From the NCBI GenBank assembly GCA_000024525.1, contig CP001769.1, positions 5,055,001-5,119,000 on the forward strand: a stretch of DNA of 64,000 nucleotides, written 5' to 3'. Under the pieces are notes generated by a model. That model worked only from the letters and a program-made list of their open reading frames with translations. It ran no database searches and was not told the DNA's origin. Positions 8,473 through 17,357 of the stretch are shown piece after piece. The translations under genes were made by a program, and so were the position numbers. This stretch comes from Spirosoma linguale DSM 74. GTDB taxonomy: Bacteria; Bacteroidota; Bacteroidia; Cytophagales; Spirosomataceae. Every line of letters begins with the position of its first letter. The first letter of the stretch is position 1.

Positions 8473-9756
8473 TTATACTTTCACGATCACCATTTCCACC
8501 CGCCGGTTTTCAGGCCGTTCTTTCAGGCTTTTGTTGGTGTTGATGGGCCTCGAAGGTCCATAACCAACGGTTTCAATGCGGCTGGCACTAATTCCTTTAT
8601 CGACCAAATAGCGTTTTACTTCGTTGACCCGATTGCGGGATAGCTCCACATTGGCATCAAACTCGCCAACGGTATCGGTATGTCCTTCGAGTCGAATCTG
8701 CATTGTCGGATTCGACCGCATCACGGTTACCAGACGATCCAGCTCCGGGTAAGACTCAGGCTTGAGGTCATACTTGGAAACATTGAAATAAATATTCTTC
8801 AGGGTAATTTTTGCCCCGGCCTCAATGGGCACCAGGTTAAAATCGCGGGCCACATCGACCCGGTTGGTCACCAGCGTATCACTTTGACTAAAATAACCTT
8901 TTGCCGATGCCGTAACCGCATAAACACCCCGGCGGTCGATCTCTATCCGGTATTTTCCGGTTAGGCTACCACTTTGCAACGAATCGGCGGGCTCATCGCC
9001 CGATGCTTCGGCTCCTGATATCAGCCGGTACGTAACCGTCGCCGTAATAGGCTGCTTGGTTTTCGCATCGCGCGTAATGCCGTTGATGGCTACCGTTGCT
9101 GGCGCAGGCAACACCTTTGGCTGAACAGGAACGGGTGTGTTGTCAGGCGGAAGCTGTTCGGTCGGCGGCTCCGGCTGTGGGCGGGGAACCGTTCGGGGGG
9201 GCTGCTGCCGGGGCTGAACGGGCGGCTTCCGTTGAGAATAGCTATCCTTACGCGGATTAATGATGTGAACACCCCAGAAATTGAAACAGACATAGTTTTT
9301 ACTATCCCGGCATTCGAAGAGATCAAATTTTGTGTACCCCGGATCAATCCGTTCGAAATAAGCAATGAAGTCGACCCGCTCCCCTGGCCGAACCTGACGA
9401 CGCGTTTCTGCGGGTATGTTTTCGGCACGAATGAATTTATAGGAGCGTTCACCCTGGTTTACGTACAAACGGGATGTTGGCTGGAAGCCAATATTGCTTG
9501 TCGACTCCAATTGCTCCCACCCCCGGCTATTCGGTATGGGCATATCAAACGGGAATGACCGGCCATTGAAGCCCGTTTTCCGGGCCTGGAATTTCATGTA
9601 AATGATGGTGTATTGAGCCGTCAATTCAACCCGCTGAATCGTAACGTCGGTGTCGTTGATATCATCAACACGCGGACTTTCAGTCGTAAACTGAACCTGT
9701 GCCTGCACCGTAGCGGCAAGCAGCAGACAACTGATCGTGAAAAGTTTGAATTTCAT
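8473..9756 (-). CDS. OmpA-family peptidoglycan-binding envelope protein
   Basis: The protein has 427 residues. A signal peptide ends at VQAQ. A beta-rich N-terminal domain (about 20-165) of unknown type is followed by a proline-rich linker (about 170-215), then a carboxypeptidase-regulatory-like sandwich (about 220-310). The C-terminal OmpA domain (about 312-427) has LEGHTDTVGEFDAN, LSRNRVNEVKRYL and RPENRRVEM, the peptidoglycan contact motifs. It should tether the outer membrane to the cell wall. The linker and sandwich suggest a surface or periplasmic spacer. It is divergent from the first SusC gene. Confidence 0.88.
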   Translation of the reverse strand: MKFKLFTISCLLLAATVQAQVQFTTESPRVDDINDTDVTIQRVELTAQYTIIYMKFQARKTGFNGRSFPFDMPIPNSRGWEQLESTSNIGFQPTSRLYVNQGERSYKFIRAENIPAETRRQVRPGERVDFIAYFERIDPGYTKFDLFECRDSKNYVCFNFWGVHIINPRKDSYSQRKPPVQPRQQPPRTVPRPQPEPPTEQLPPDNTPVPVQPKVLPAPATVAINGITRDAKTKQPITATVTYRLISGAEASGDEPADSLQSGSLTGKYRIEIDRRGVYAVTASAKGYFSQSDTLVTNRVDVARDFNLVPIEAGAKITLKNIYFNVSKYDLKPESYPELDRLVTVMRSNPTMQIRLEGHTDTVGEFDANVELSRNRVNEVKRYLVDKGISASRIETVGYGPSRPINTNKSLKERPENRRVEMVIVKV

Positions 9757-10279
9757 TGAGTTTGTGTTTACTAACCTACTTTACGAATCCCTTCCCTTTG
9801 GTTTATAAGCGCCAGCTAGTCTACGAACTCGGGAACACCGCTGGCCGAGTCTTTTGGTGGCTAAAGCGTGTATACAAATGCGTACTGGATAACACTTAGA
9901 CAATGGCAGCTGTTCCAGAGTTTAACTGCTCTTTCTTAAAATTCCAGTCAACGATCTGTCCATACCTTTCGGCAATTCATTACAACAGCTACACTATTGA
10001 GCCAACAGCCAGCTCAGCAAAGTATAAATACTCATCCAGAAACTAGTTGAATCAAAAAATAAATATGAAAAAAGTTAGATTTAAGCATTTAGATACTATT
10101 TATAGCTAGTATAATCTTACACACATTTATAAGAATATTACATTACCTATAGACTAACAGTTAATTTATTCTATTGACATCTAAATTATTGTCCAAATTA
10201 TAATTTGTTAACCATTTTTTAATAGTGAGTTATAACTTGTAATTTTGCCATTCACTTAACATGTTCTCAACATACTACT
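9757..10279. other. Divergent intergenic region between OmpA-type and SusC genes
   Basis: 523 bp with no convincing gene, strongly A+T-rich in the half next to the SusC gene. A -7-like octamer TAATTTTG sits at 10240-10247, 32 bp upstream of the SusC start, but no TTG lies at the expected distance. The same octamer precedes the paralogous SusC gene at 20441. Confidence 0.45.
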
Positions 10280-13200
10280 ATGAGGAAATTACTACAAATT
10301 GGTTTCCTGATTTTGATAACCGTATGGGCAACCTACGCACAGGGTCAGGCCGTTTCAGGCAGAGTTACATCATCAGACGACGGTAATCCCCTACCCGGCG
10401 TATCTGTCAGTGTCAAAGGAACGACACAGGGAACGTTAACCGATGCCTCCGGTAACTACCGCATTAACGCAGGTAACAACGCGGTAGTCGTTTTCAGCTT
10501 TATTGGCTTCACGACTCAGGAAGAAAAGGTGGCGAATCGGTCAGAAATCAATGTCCAGTTAAAAACCGATGTACGTAACCTGAGTGAGGTTGTTGTAACA
10601 GGTTACGGGCAGCAGATCAAACGGGACCTAACCGGCAACATCGCGAAAGTTAAAGCCGCCGATATTCAGGATCAGCCCGTAACGACCTTCGATCAGGCAT
10701 TACAGGGCAAAGCGGCCGGCGTTCAAATCAATTCCGGCTCCGGCAAACTGGGTCAGGGAATACAGGTTCGGGTACGGGGCCAGTCGTCGGTATCGGCATC
10801 GAACCAACCGCTTTACATCATCGACGGTATTCCCGTCACGACAGACAACCTAAGTATCACCAGTTCAGCCACCAATCCTTTGGCCGATATTAACCCTCAG
10901 GATATTGAGTCGGTCGATATTCTGAAAGATGCGTCGGCCGGAGCTATTTACGGTGCCCGGGCGGCCAATGGTGTCGTGCTGATTACCACCAAACGCGGCA
11001 AAGCCGGACGTACCAACGTTAATTTCGGTGCTCAGTACGGGTCAAGCAAGCCAACCCGCAAGCTGGAGTTTCTGAATACGGAACAGTACGTTAAGTTTTA
11101 CAATCAGGCAGCGGCCAATTCCGACCGAATTGAGGGGCTAGATCCGAGCGACCCTGACTCGTATACCACGTATATGAAGGATTTCTACCAGACGCAGGGA
11201 TTAGGTACCTACGGCACGTCTAACCAGGCAAGTACCAACTGGGGTGATCTGGCCTATCAGGATGCCCCCTATCAGCAGTATGATCTGAACCTGAACGGTG
11301 GTAACGAAAAAACGACGTTTTACCTCTCGGGCCAACTGCTGGATCAGAAAGGTATTCTGGTTGGTAATGCCCTGCAGCGCTATGCCGGCCGTCTGAATAT
11401 CGAACACCAGGTATCCAGCCGGTTCAAAGCAGGCTTTAACATGGGACTGACTCGTACTCTGAACCAACGCATCTCGGGCGATAACCAGTTCGATAACCCC
11501 ATGCAGATGGTGGCCCTGCCGCCAATGACACCCGCAACGGATGCCACAACGGGGCTCCCTGTGGGCTCCCCTCCCGGCGACATCAGCATTCCGGTTTACT
11601 ACAACCCACTCATTAACATCGGCAATGCGTATTTCAACACCACCGTTTACCGGAATATCAGCAATGTATTTGGGCAATTGCAGATTATGAAAGGCCTAAC
11701 GTTCCGAACAGAGTTTGGCCTCGATGTACTGAATCAGCAGGAAGAGTTGTACTACAACAGCAAAACGCAGCGGAACTTTGGCTCACCGCTGGGCCTGGGC
11801 CGGAACCGTTTCGCCCGGGTAGAAAACTATACGACGAACAACTTCTTCAATTATTCCACCGCTTTTGGCCGGAGTAACCTCGACGCTACGGTGGGGATGT
11901 CGTATCAGCAATCGCAGCAGAAAACGAACTTCACCGAAGGCCGGGATTTCCCGTCTGATGCTTACCGGATGATTGCCAGTGCGGCCCGCAAAACCGACGG
12001 TAGCTCGTCGCAAACGGATTACCGCTTCCTGTCTTACTTTGCCCGCGCCAATTACAAATTTGCCGACCGCTACCTACTTGGTGTGAGTGCGCGGGTAGAC
12101 GGTTCATCCCGCTTTGGTAACAACAGCCGGTATGGCTTCTTCCCATCTGTTTCGGCAGGCTGGGTGCTTAGTGAGGAGGGGTTCATGAAAAACACAACGG
12201 CTATCAGCTTCCTGAAACTTCGGGCCAGCTACGGCCAGACGGGTAATGCCGAAATTCCGAATTTCCCGCAGTTGGGTCTCTTCACCGGCGATGCCGGCTA
12301 TGGTACGCTGCCTGGTCAGCGCCCATCGCAGTTGGCCAACCCCGACCTGAAATGGGAAACAACCAATCAGTTCGACATTGGTATCGACTTTGGTATTCTT
12401 AACAACCGCATCAATGGCGAAATCGACTATTACAACAAACAAACGTCGGGTCTGCTGCTCAATGTAAACGTGCCGGGAACGACAGGCTTTGCCACGCAGT
12501 TCCGCAACGTAGGCAGCCTCGAAAACAAGGGGGTCGAAATTGTTATTAATACCGAAAACCTGACGGGTGCTTTCCGCTGGACAACGAGCTTCAACGCAGC
12601 TACGAACCAGAACAAGATCAACAACTTACAGGGCCAGATTATCGAAGGCGGTATCAATGCGATGAGTCGTGCGGTAGAAGGCCAGCCACTGGGCGTTTAT
12701 TTCACGCAGGAATATGCCGGTGTTGATCCGGCCAATGGCGATGCTCTTTGGTTCAAAAACACCACCAATACCGACGGTACTATTGACCGGAGCACCACTA
12801 AAACCTACAACCAGGCTCAGCGGGTTGTTGCTGGTAGCCCGTTACCCAAGTGGACGGGTGGTATTACCAACACGTTCAGCTACAAAGGTTTCTCACTGAG
12901 TGTACTGTTCAACGGTGTTTTTGGCAACAAGATCAACTTCTACGGTGTAGGTCGCTACTCATCGGCCAACGGTCGTTTCGAGGATAACCAGACGGTCAAC
13001 CAGTTGGCAGCCTGGACGAAAGAGAACCCCAACACCAACGTTCCGGAAGCCCGTCTGTTCTACAACAACGGTGCCCAGTCGTCCAGCCGTTTCATTCTTG
13101 ATGGTTCATTCGTTCGGTTACGTACGGCTACCTTATCTTACTCGCTGCCCAAAACGCTCGTTAACCGGGTTAAGATGAATAGCGTCCGTCTGTTCGTTAC

Positions 13201-13351
13201 AGGACAAAACCTGCTAACGTTTACCAACTATGCCGGATGGGACCCTGAAGTCAACGCCGACTACATTGTGTCGAACATTGCGCAGGGGTACGATTTCTAC
13301 ACGGCTCCCCAGGCACGCACCATTACGGGCGGTATTAACATTGGTTTCTAA
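10280..13351 (+). CDS. SusC/RagA-family TonB-dependent outer-membrane transporter (pair 1)
   Basis: The protein has 1023 residues. After a signal peptide ending at TYAQ comes a carboxypeptidase-regulatory-like domain (about 25-105, GVSVSVKGTTQGTLTDASG). A TonB-box-like segment follows (SEVVVTGYGQ), then the plug domain (about 115-235, with VRVRGQSSVSASNQPLYIIDG and the GAIYGARAANGVVLITTKRG signature). A 22-strand-type barrel ends in ITGGINIGF. It should import an oligomeric nutrient captured by the SusD partner 48 bp downstream. The sequence is clearly paralogous to the SusC gene at 17358-20441. The substrate is unknown, and no glycan hydrolase is adjacent. Confidence 0.93.
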   Translation: MRKLLQIGFLILITVWATYAQGQAVSGRVTSSDDGNPLPGVSVSVKGTTQGTLTDASGNYRINAGNNAVVVFSFIGFTTQEEKVANRSEINVQLKTDVRNLSEVVVTGYGQQIKRDLTGNIAKVKAADIQDQPVTTFDQALQGKAAGVQINSGSGKLGQGIQVRVRGQSSVSASNQPLYIIDGIPVTTDNLSITSSATNPLADINPQDIESVDILKDASAGAIYGARAANGVVLITTKRGKAGRTNVNFGAQYGSSKPTRKLEFLNTEQYVKFYNQAAANSDRIEGLDPSDPDSYTTYMKDFYQTQGLGTYGTSNQASTNWGDLAYQDAPYQQYDLNLNGGNEKTTFYLSGQLLDQKGILVGNALQRYAGRLNIEHQVSSRFKAGFNMGLTRTLNQRISGDNQFDNPMQMVALPPMTPATDATTGLPVGSPPGDISIPVYYNPLINIGNAYFNTTVYRNISNVFGQLQIMKGLTFRTEFGLDVLNQQEELYYNSKTQRNFGSPLGLGRNRFARVENYTTNNFFNYSTAFGRSNLDATVGMSYQQSQQKTNFTEGRDFPSDAYRMIASAARKTDGSSSQTDYRFLSYFARANYKFADRYLLGVSARVDGSSRFGNNSRYGFFPSVSAGWVLSEEGFMKNTTAISFLKLRASYGQTGNAEIPNFPQLGLFTGDAGYGTLPGQRPSQLANPDLKWETTNQFDIGIDFGILNNRINGEIDYYNKQTSGLLLNVNVPGTTGFATQFRNVGSLENKGVEIVINTENLTGAFRWTTSFNAATNQNKINNLQGQIIEGGINAMSRAVEGQPLGVYFTQEYAGVDPANGDALWFKNTTNTDGTIDRSTTKTYNQAQRVVAGSPLPKWTGGITNTFSYKGFSLSVLFNGVFGNKINFYGVGRYSSANGRFEDNQTVNQLAAWTKENPNTNVPEARLFYNNGAQSSSRFILDGSFVRLRTATLSYSLPKTLVNRVKMNSVRLFVTGQNLLTFTNYAGWDPEVNADYIVSNIAQGYDFYTAPQARTITGGINIGF

Positions 13352-13399
13352 GACGTACATCAACGTGAGTCAACAGACATTTTAAACGCATTTTCTTTT

Positions 13400-14755
13400 A
13401 TGAATTCATCTATAAAACAGTGGTTATACGCAGGAACCCTTAGTCTTTCGATTATGGCCTGCGATAGCAAACTAAACGTTACACCTACGCAGAGCATTGA
13501 AGCCAGTCAGGCACTGAGCACAGAACAGGATGTTCAGATTACCCTGACGGGTGCCTACGATGGGCTTAGTGACGTCAACCTGTATGGTGGCGAAATTCAG
13601 TACGTCGGCGACCTGATGGGCGATAACCGGGATGTTGTGTTTGGCGGTACCTTTGCTACCATCGACGAAATCTGGCGCAAGACCATAACGACTTCCAATA
13701 CAGTTACCCGCGACTTCTGGCTGGATGGCTATAGTACCATTAACCGGTCCAATAACATACTGGCTGCGTTAGACAAGGTTGGAACGGCAAAACGTAACAA
13801 CTTCGAAGGCCAGGCCCGGTTTATACGGGGGGCACTGTATTTTGAACTCGTTAAAGCCTTTGGCAAAAGCTGGAACGATGGATCACCCACCGCAAACCCC
13901 GGTGTTCCCCTGGTACTAACGCCTACCAGCAGCGTTACGGATGCGGATTACAAAGCCCGCAATACGGTTGCTGAGGTATATGCCCAGGCAATTGACGACC
14001 TGACAAAAGCCGAAAGCCTGTTGCCCGCTACGCAAACTGGTGTGCTGGGCTTTGGCGCTGCCACCAAAGGCGCTGCGGCCGCCCTATTGGCCCGCATCTA
14101 TCTGCAACAGCAGAATTTCGCTGCCGCCCGCGATGCCGCTAACCGTGTCATTTCCTCCGGCACCTTCAGCTTAGTACCTAACTTTGCCGATGCGTTCAAT
14201 GATGCCACTAAAGGGCCGGAAGTTATCTTTAAAATCATCGTTACCGATCAGGATGGCACCAACGACCTGAACACCTTCTATGCATCGTCGCTCAATCAGG
14301 GACGGGGTGATGTGCGGGTGCAGAGCAAGTTCCGGGCGTTATACGCAGCGGGCGATGTACGGGGTACGTTCTTTAACACTGCCGGGCAAAATACCTTTAC
14401 CAGCAAGTTTAATGACCGCTATGGCGATGTGCCGGTGGTTCGTCTGGCCGAAATGTATCTGGTTCGTGCCGAAGCTAACTTACGGTTAGGGACAAGCACG
14501 GGCGACACCCCCTTGAACGATGTCAACCGGATTCGTAACCGGGCAAAAGCGGCACCACTCACGACCGTCGACTTACCCGCTATCTTACTCGAACGTCGGT
14601 TGGAGCTGGCGTTTGAAGGCCAGCAGCTTCCCGACATCAAACGCACAGCCGGTACCGTTGGAACAACCCCGTTCAACTCCAACAATCTGGTACTGCCAAT
14701 TCCGCAGCGGGAAATTGACACGAATAAAAGCCTGGTTCAGAACCCCGGGTATTGA
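13400..14755 (+). CDS. SusD/RagB-family surface lipoprotein (pair 1)
   Basis: The protein has 451 residues. The lipobox SIMAC gives lipidation at Cys21. The mature N-terminus (DSKLNVTPTQSIEASQAL) and the repeat region GARFIRGALYFELVKAFG-like helices are typical of SusD TPR folds. The C-terminal RLAEMYLVRAEA, RRLELAFEGQ and LPIPQREID segments are diagnostic. It binds substrate at the cell surface and lids the SusC barrel. It is transcribed with the upstream SusC gene and is closed by a very strong hairpin. It is about normal length, slightly short. Its paralogue is at 15971-17341. Confidence 0.92.
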   Translation: MNSSIKQWLYAGTLSLSIMACDSKLNVTPTQSIEASQALSTEQDVQITLTGAYDGLSDVNLYGGEIQYVGDLMGDNRDVVFGGTFATIDEIWRKTITTSNTVTRDFWLDGYSTINRSNNILAALDKVGTAKRNNFEGQARFIRGALYFELVKAFGKSWNDGSPTANPGVPLVLTPTSSVTDADYKARNTVAEVYAQAIDDLTKAESLLPATQTGVLGFGAATKGAAAALLARIYLQQQNFAAARDAANRVISSGTFSLVPNFADAFNDATKGPEVIFKIIVTDQDGTNDLNTFYASSLNQGRGDVRVQSKFRALYAAGDVRGTFFNTAGQNTFTSKFNDRYGDVPVVRLAEMYLVRAEANLRLGTSTGDTPLNDVNRIRNRAKAAPLTTVDLPAILLERRLELAFEGQQLPDIKRTAGTVGTTPFNSNNLVLPIPQREIDTNKSLVQNPGY

Positions 14756-14763
14756 TTATAATT

Positions 14764-14834
14764 TATAAAACCGCACCGGCGGTCGGGCGTGTGAGCAGCC
14801 AGTTCACACGCCCGACCGCCGGTGCGGTTTTATA
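14764..14834. terminator. Bidirectional terminator with 31-bp perfect arms
   Basis: Arms at 14764-14794 and 14804-14834 are perfectly complementary over 31 bp with a 9-bp loop. Each arm starts with an A-rich outer end, so transcripts from either side end in a T-rich tail. It lies between convergent genes, SusD (stop 14755) and the S51 peptidase (stop 14853), and can serve both. Confidence 0.8.
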
Positions 14835-14852
14835 CGTAACCAAGTCTGGTTT

Positions 14853-15854
14853 TCACCTCTTCACCCCGGTCTCGACAAACCAGTAGGCTGTTGCCGATTT
14901 AGTATTTAATTGAAAGGTCGTTAAATCAAACCCAGACGTTCCTGCTTCAGAACCTATAACCGTTGTAACAGACACGGCTTTCCCCTTTCGGTTCCAGGTC
15001 AGCGGCTGGTTGACCTGACAGATCTCAGGCTGGCGCTTGCCCGCTTTCAGGAAGTATGCGTTGCCTTTGCCGAAGACAATAGCATGACCATCGGGTGCGA
15101 TACAAACGGCCGTTTTTTCATCAACGCCAATACCCCGCGCTTTCAGTCCCCAGTCGGTGAAAGCCCGCGCCATAAATACCAGATGCCGCCCCTGCCGTTC
15201 CCGGGCGGCATAATGCATGTCGGTAATGGTGTTAGCGAGAAGGGGCTGCTTCAGAAAATCATCCCGGCGCAGGTCGACCCGTTTGTCGTAGGGATTAGCC
15301 AGTGCTTCGGCGGAGGTCACGGTACCTTCTTTAGCCGTAAAATACACCTGCCCCAGAATGCCGCACCCGGCACTGGTACCCCCGAGTACGGCCCCCGCCC
15401 GAATCCGTTCGTTGAGCGCATCGGCAATGGGCGTCCCCGGCCAGAAGTTTACGTAATTACCCTGATCGCCCCCGGCCAGAAAGATGGCTTCTGCATTACG
15501 TATTTTCCGGATAATGTCTGTATTAGTCGACAGTTGGCGATTGTCGAGCATGATCGTCTCAACGGAGTTGACAGACACGCCCAGCTTTTGGTAGAGGTAC
15601 TCGTTATACCCGTCCTTGCCCGATGACCGCAGAACAAGCACATCGCCCCCAGCCGCCCGCTGCAAAAACCAGCGCATGGCCGCATCAACATCGGTGCTGC
15701 CACCCGCCAGCACAACACCCCCCAACGGCCGGGTCTGCACGTCGGCCGTATCGCCCACAACCCAGGACGTATAGACAGGTGCTGGCTGTGGTACCGCTTG
15801 TGGATACAAGAGACGGGCAAGGTGAAGAAACAGGAAAGCGAGTGTGTTGGCCAT
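14853..15854 (-). CDS. Cyanophycinase-like serine peptidase (family S51)
   Basis: I choose ATG 15854 (MANTLAFLFL), because the longer frame to 15938 would begin inside the terminator hairpin at 15910-15943. The protein has 333 residues. Ser161 in GGTSAGCG is the expected nucleophile. AIFLAGGDQGNYV and the DMHYAARERQGRH block match cyanophycinase and related exopeptidases, which cleave beta-aspartyl or Asp-dipeptide substrates. The hydrophobic start suggests export. It lies between two paralogous, convergent SusC/SusD pairs, so a role in handling imported peptides is possible, but it has its own upstream terminator and may be transcribed separately. The exact substrate is not shown. Confidence 0.82.
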   Translation of the reverse strand: MANTLAFLFLHLARLLYPQAVPQPAPVYTSWVVGDTADVQTRPLGGVVLAGGSTDVDAAMRWFLQRAAGGDVLVLRSSGKDGYNEYLYQKLGVSVNSVETIMLDNRQLSTNTDIIRKIRNAEAIFLAGGDQGNYVNFWPGTPIADALNERIRAGAVLGGTSAGCGILGQVYFTAKEGTVTSAEALANPYDKRVDLRRDDFLKQPLLANTITDMHYAARERQGRHLVFMARAFTDWGLKARGIGVDEKTAVCIAPDGHAIVFGKGNAYFLKAGKRQPEICQVNQPLTWNRKGKAVSVTTVIGSEAGTSGFDLTTFQLNTKSATAYWFVETGVKR

Positions 15855-15909
15855 AGCAGAACCAATATGGGTATTTTTTCCGTCTTTCCGACAACTGCCC
15901 CGAAGCAAA

Positions 15910-15943
15910 CAGGCGTGCCACGGTTCAAACTGTGGCACGCCTG
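15910..15943 (-). terminator. Terminator after SusD pair 2
   Basis: Arms CAGGCGTGCCAC (15910-15921) and GTGGCACGCCTG (15932-15943) are perfect 12-bp complements with a 10-bp loop that can pair further. The hairpin lies 27 bp past the minus-strand SusD stop. The expected T run is weak. Confidence 0.6.
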
Positions 15944-15970
15944 CGAGAAACCAGAATTACTCAACCGCCA

Positions 15971-17341
15971 CTAATACCCGGCATTCTGCACCAGAGCGGG
16001 GTTGGTCGTAATCTCCCGCAATGGAATCGGGAAGATCAATTTTGGCGAGTTATACGGCAACGTACCCACGTTGGTCTTGGTCCGGCGAAGGTCGTGAATG
16101 TACGTTCCTTCGAAGGCCAGTTCAAGCCGACGTTCTTTCAGAATAGACGCCAATGTCAACTGAGCCGTTGTCAATGGGGTTGCACCGGCACGGGCCCGAA
16201 TCACGTTGATATCATTCAGCGGGGTATCCCCTACCGTTGTACCCATCCGGAAGTTGGCTTCGGCGCGGGTCAGATACATTTCGGCCAGGCGCAGTACCTG
16301 AATGTTACCGTACTGATTCACGTATTTAAGCGTCCGGATTGGGCCCCCATCGTCGTAGAACAGCTGCGACCGGAGGTCATTTGGCTCAAACTGATTAATG
16401 AACGTTTCGGTAACTTCAATATCACCCCGACCGCCTACATCGCTGGAGCCGTAGAACGTATTCAGGTCGTTGGTTCCATCCTGGTCGGTCAGCTGAACCG
16501 CGAAAATCGTTTCGGCAGTATTGATTCCGCTCTGGGACTCCCGGGTGTCGAACACGCTTTCAATATCGACTAACTGATAGCGCCCGCTGGTAATAACCCG
16601 ACTGGCGGCATTAGCCGCATTCGTGTAATCTGCTTTTTGCAGATACACCCGTGACAACTGCGCTCCGGCGGCCCCTTTCGTGGCAAAGAAGCCATTGGCG
16701 AGCGGCAGTTTAGCTTCTGCATCCGTCAGATCGGCAAGTGCCTGCGTGTATACAGCCGCTACCGTACTGCGCGGCACGTTTGAGTTAGCGTTCAGATCGA
16801 CCGTTGGGGTCGTTACGATAGGTACACCGAGGTTGGCATTCGGGTCGCCATCACTCCAGTCACGACCATAAAGCCGGACCAGTTCAAAGTACACGGAACC
16901 CCGAATAAACTTGGCTTCGCCCTCAATCCGAGGCTGATCGGCCGTGGTAGCCAGCTTCAAATTGGCCAGAACGGTATTGCAGATGTTGATCGTGCGATAA
17001 CCATTCGTCCAGGTTACGTCGGCCTGATCATTGTTGACCAGTATGTTCTTGGTATAGATCTGCTGCGGCCCTACATACGTGCCTGTCCAGAGAATATCGC
17101 CGGTACCGGGTACCGTACCCAGTAATTCGGCATCCCGGAGCAAACTACCGCCATACAGGTTAACACCGCCCAGCCCATCGTAGGCACCCACGAGAAGGGC
17201 TTTCAGGTCATCGGCTGTCGTCAGCGCCTGACTGGTAGCGACCGAGTTGACCGGCTTAATGTCCAATTGGCGGTTGCAGGAAGTCAGCCATAAGCCAACC
17301 GACAGCGCCGACGCCAGTAGTATTGATTTAGTCGTTTTCAT
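15971..17341 (-). CDS. SusD/RagB-family surface lipoprotein (pair 2)
   Basis: The start is taken at ATG 17341 (MKTTKSILLASALSV), since the longer frame would reach back into the SusC stop region and would bury the signal peptide. The protein has 456 residues. The lipobox LTSC lipidates Cys22. SusD hallmarks are GEAKFIRGSVYFELVRLYG, VLRLAEMYLTRAEANFR, KERRLELAFEG and FPIPLREITTNP. It lies 16 bp behind its SusC partner in one operon. It aligns along its length by eye with the SusD at 13400-14755, for example SQAL...DD/Q, GAYDGL and VNLYGG. Confidence 0.92.
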   Translation of the reverse strand: MKTTKSILLASALSVGLWLTSCNRQLDIKPVNSVATSQALTTADDLKALLVGAYDGLGGVNLYGGSLLRDAELLGTVPGTGDILWTGTYVGPQQIYTKNILVNNDQADVTWTNGYRTINICNTVLANLKLATTADQPRIEGEAKFIRGSVYFELVRLYGRDWSDGDPNANLGVPIVTTPTVDLNANSNVPRSTVAAVYTQALADLTDAEAKLPLANGFFATKGAAGAQLSRVYLQKADYTNAANAASRVITSGRYQLVDIESVFDTRESQSGINTAETIFAVQLTDQDGTNDLNTFYGSSDVGGRGDIEVTETFINQFEPNDLRSQLFYDDGGPIRTLKYVNQYGNIQVLRLAEMYLTRAEANFRMGTTVGDTPLNDINVIRARAGATPLTTAQLTLASILKERRLELAFEGTYIHDLRRTKTNVGTLPYNSPKLIFPIPLREITTNPALVQNAGY

Positions 17342-17357
17342 AAGTTGTGTTCGTCGG

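Noticed and set aside
15855..15938. N-terminal extension of the S51 peptidase
   Set aside because: It would start inside the terminator hairpin of the upstream SusD gene. MANTL at 15854 gives a plausible export signal.
15932..16573. 213-residue plus-strand ORF
   Set aside because: Antisense to the SusD gene at 15971-17341, with no recognisable domain.
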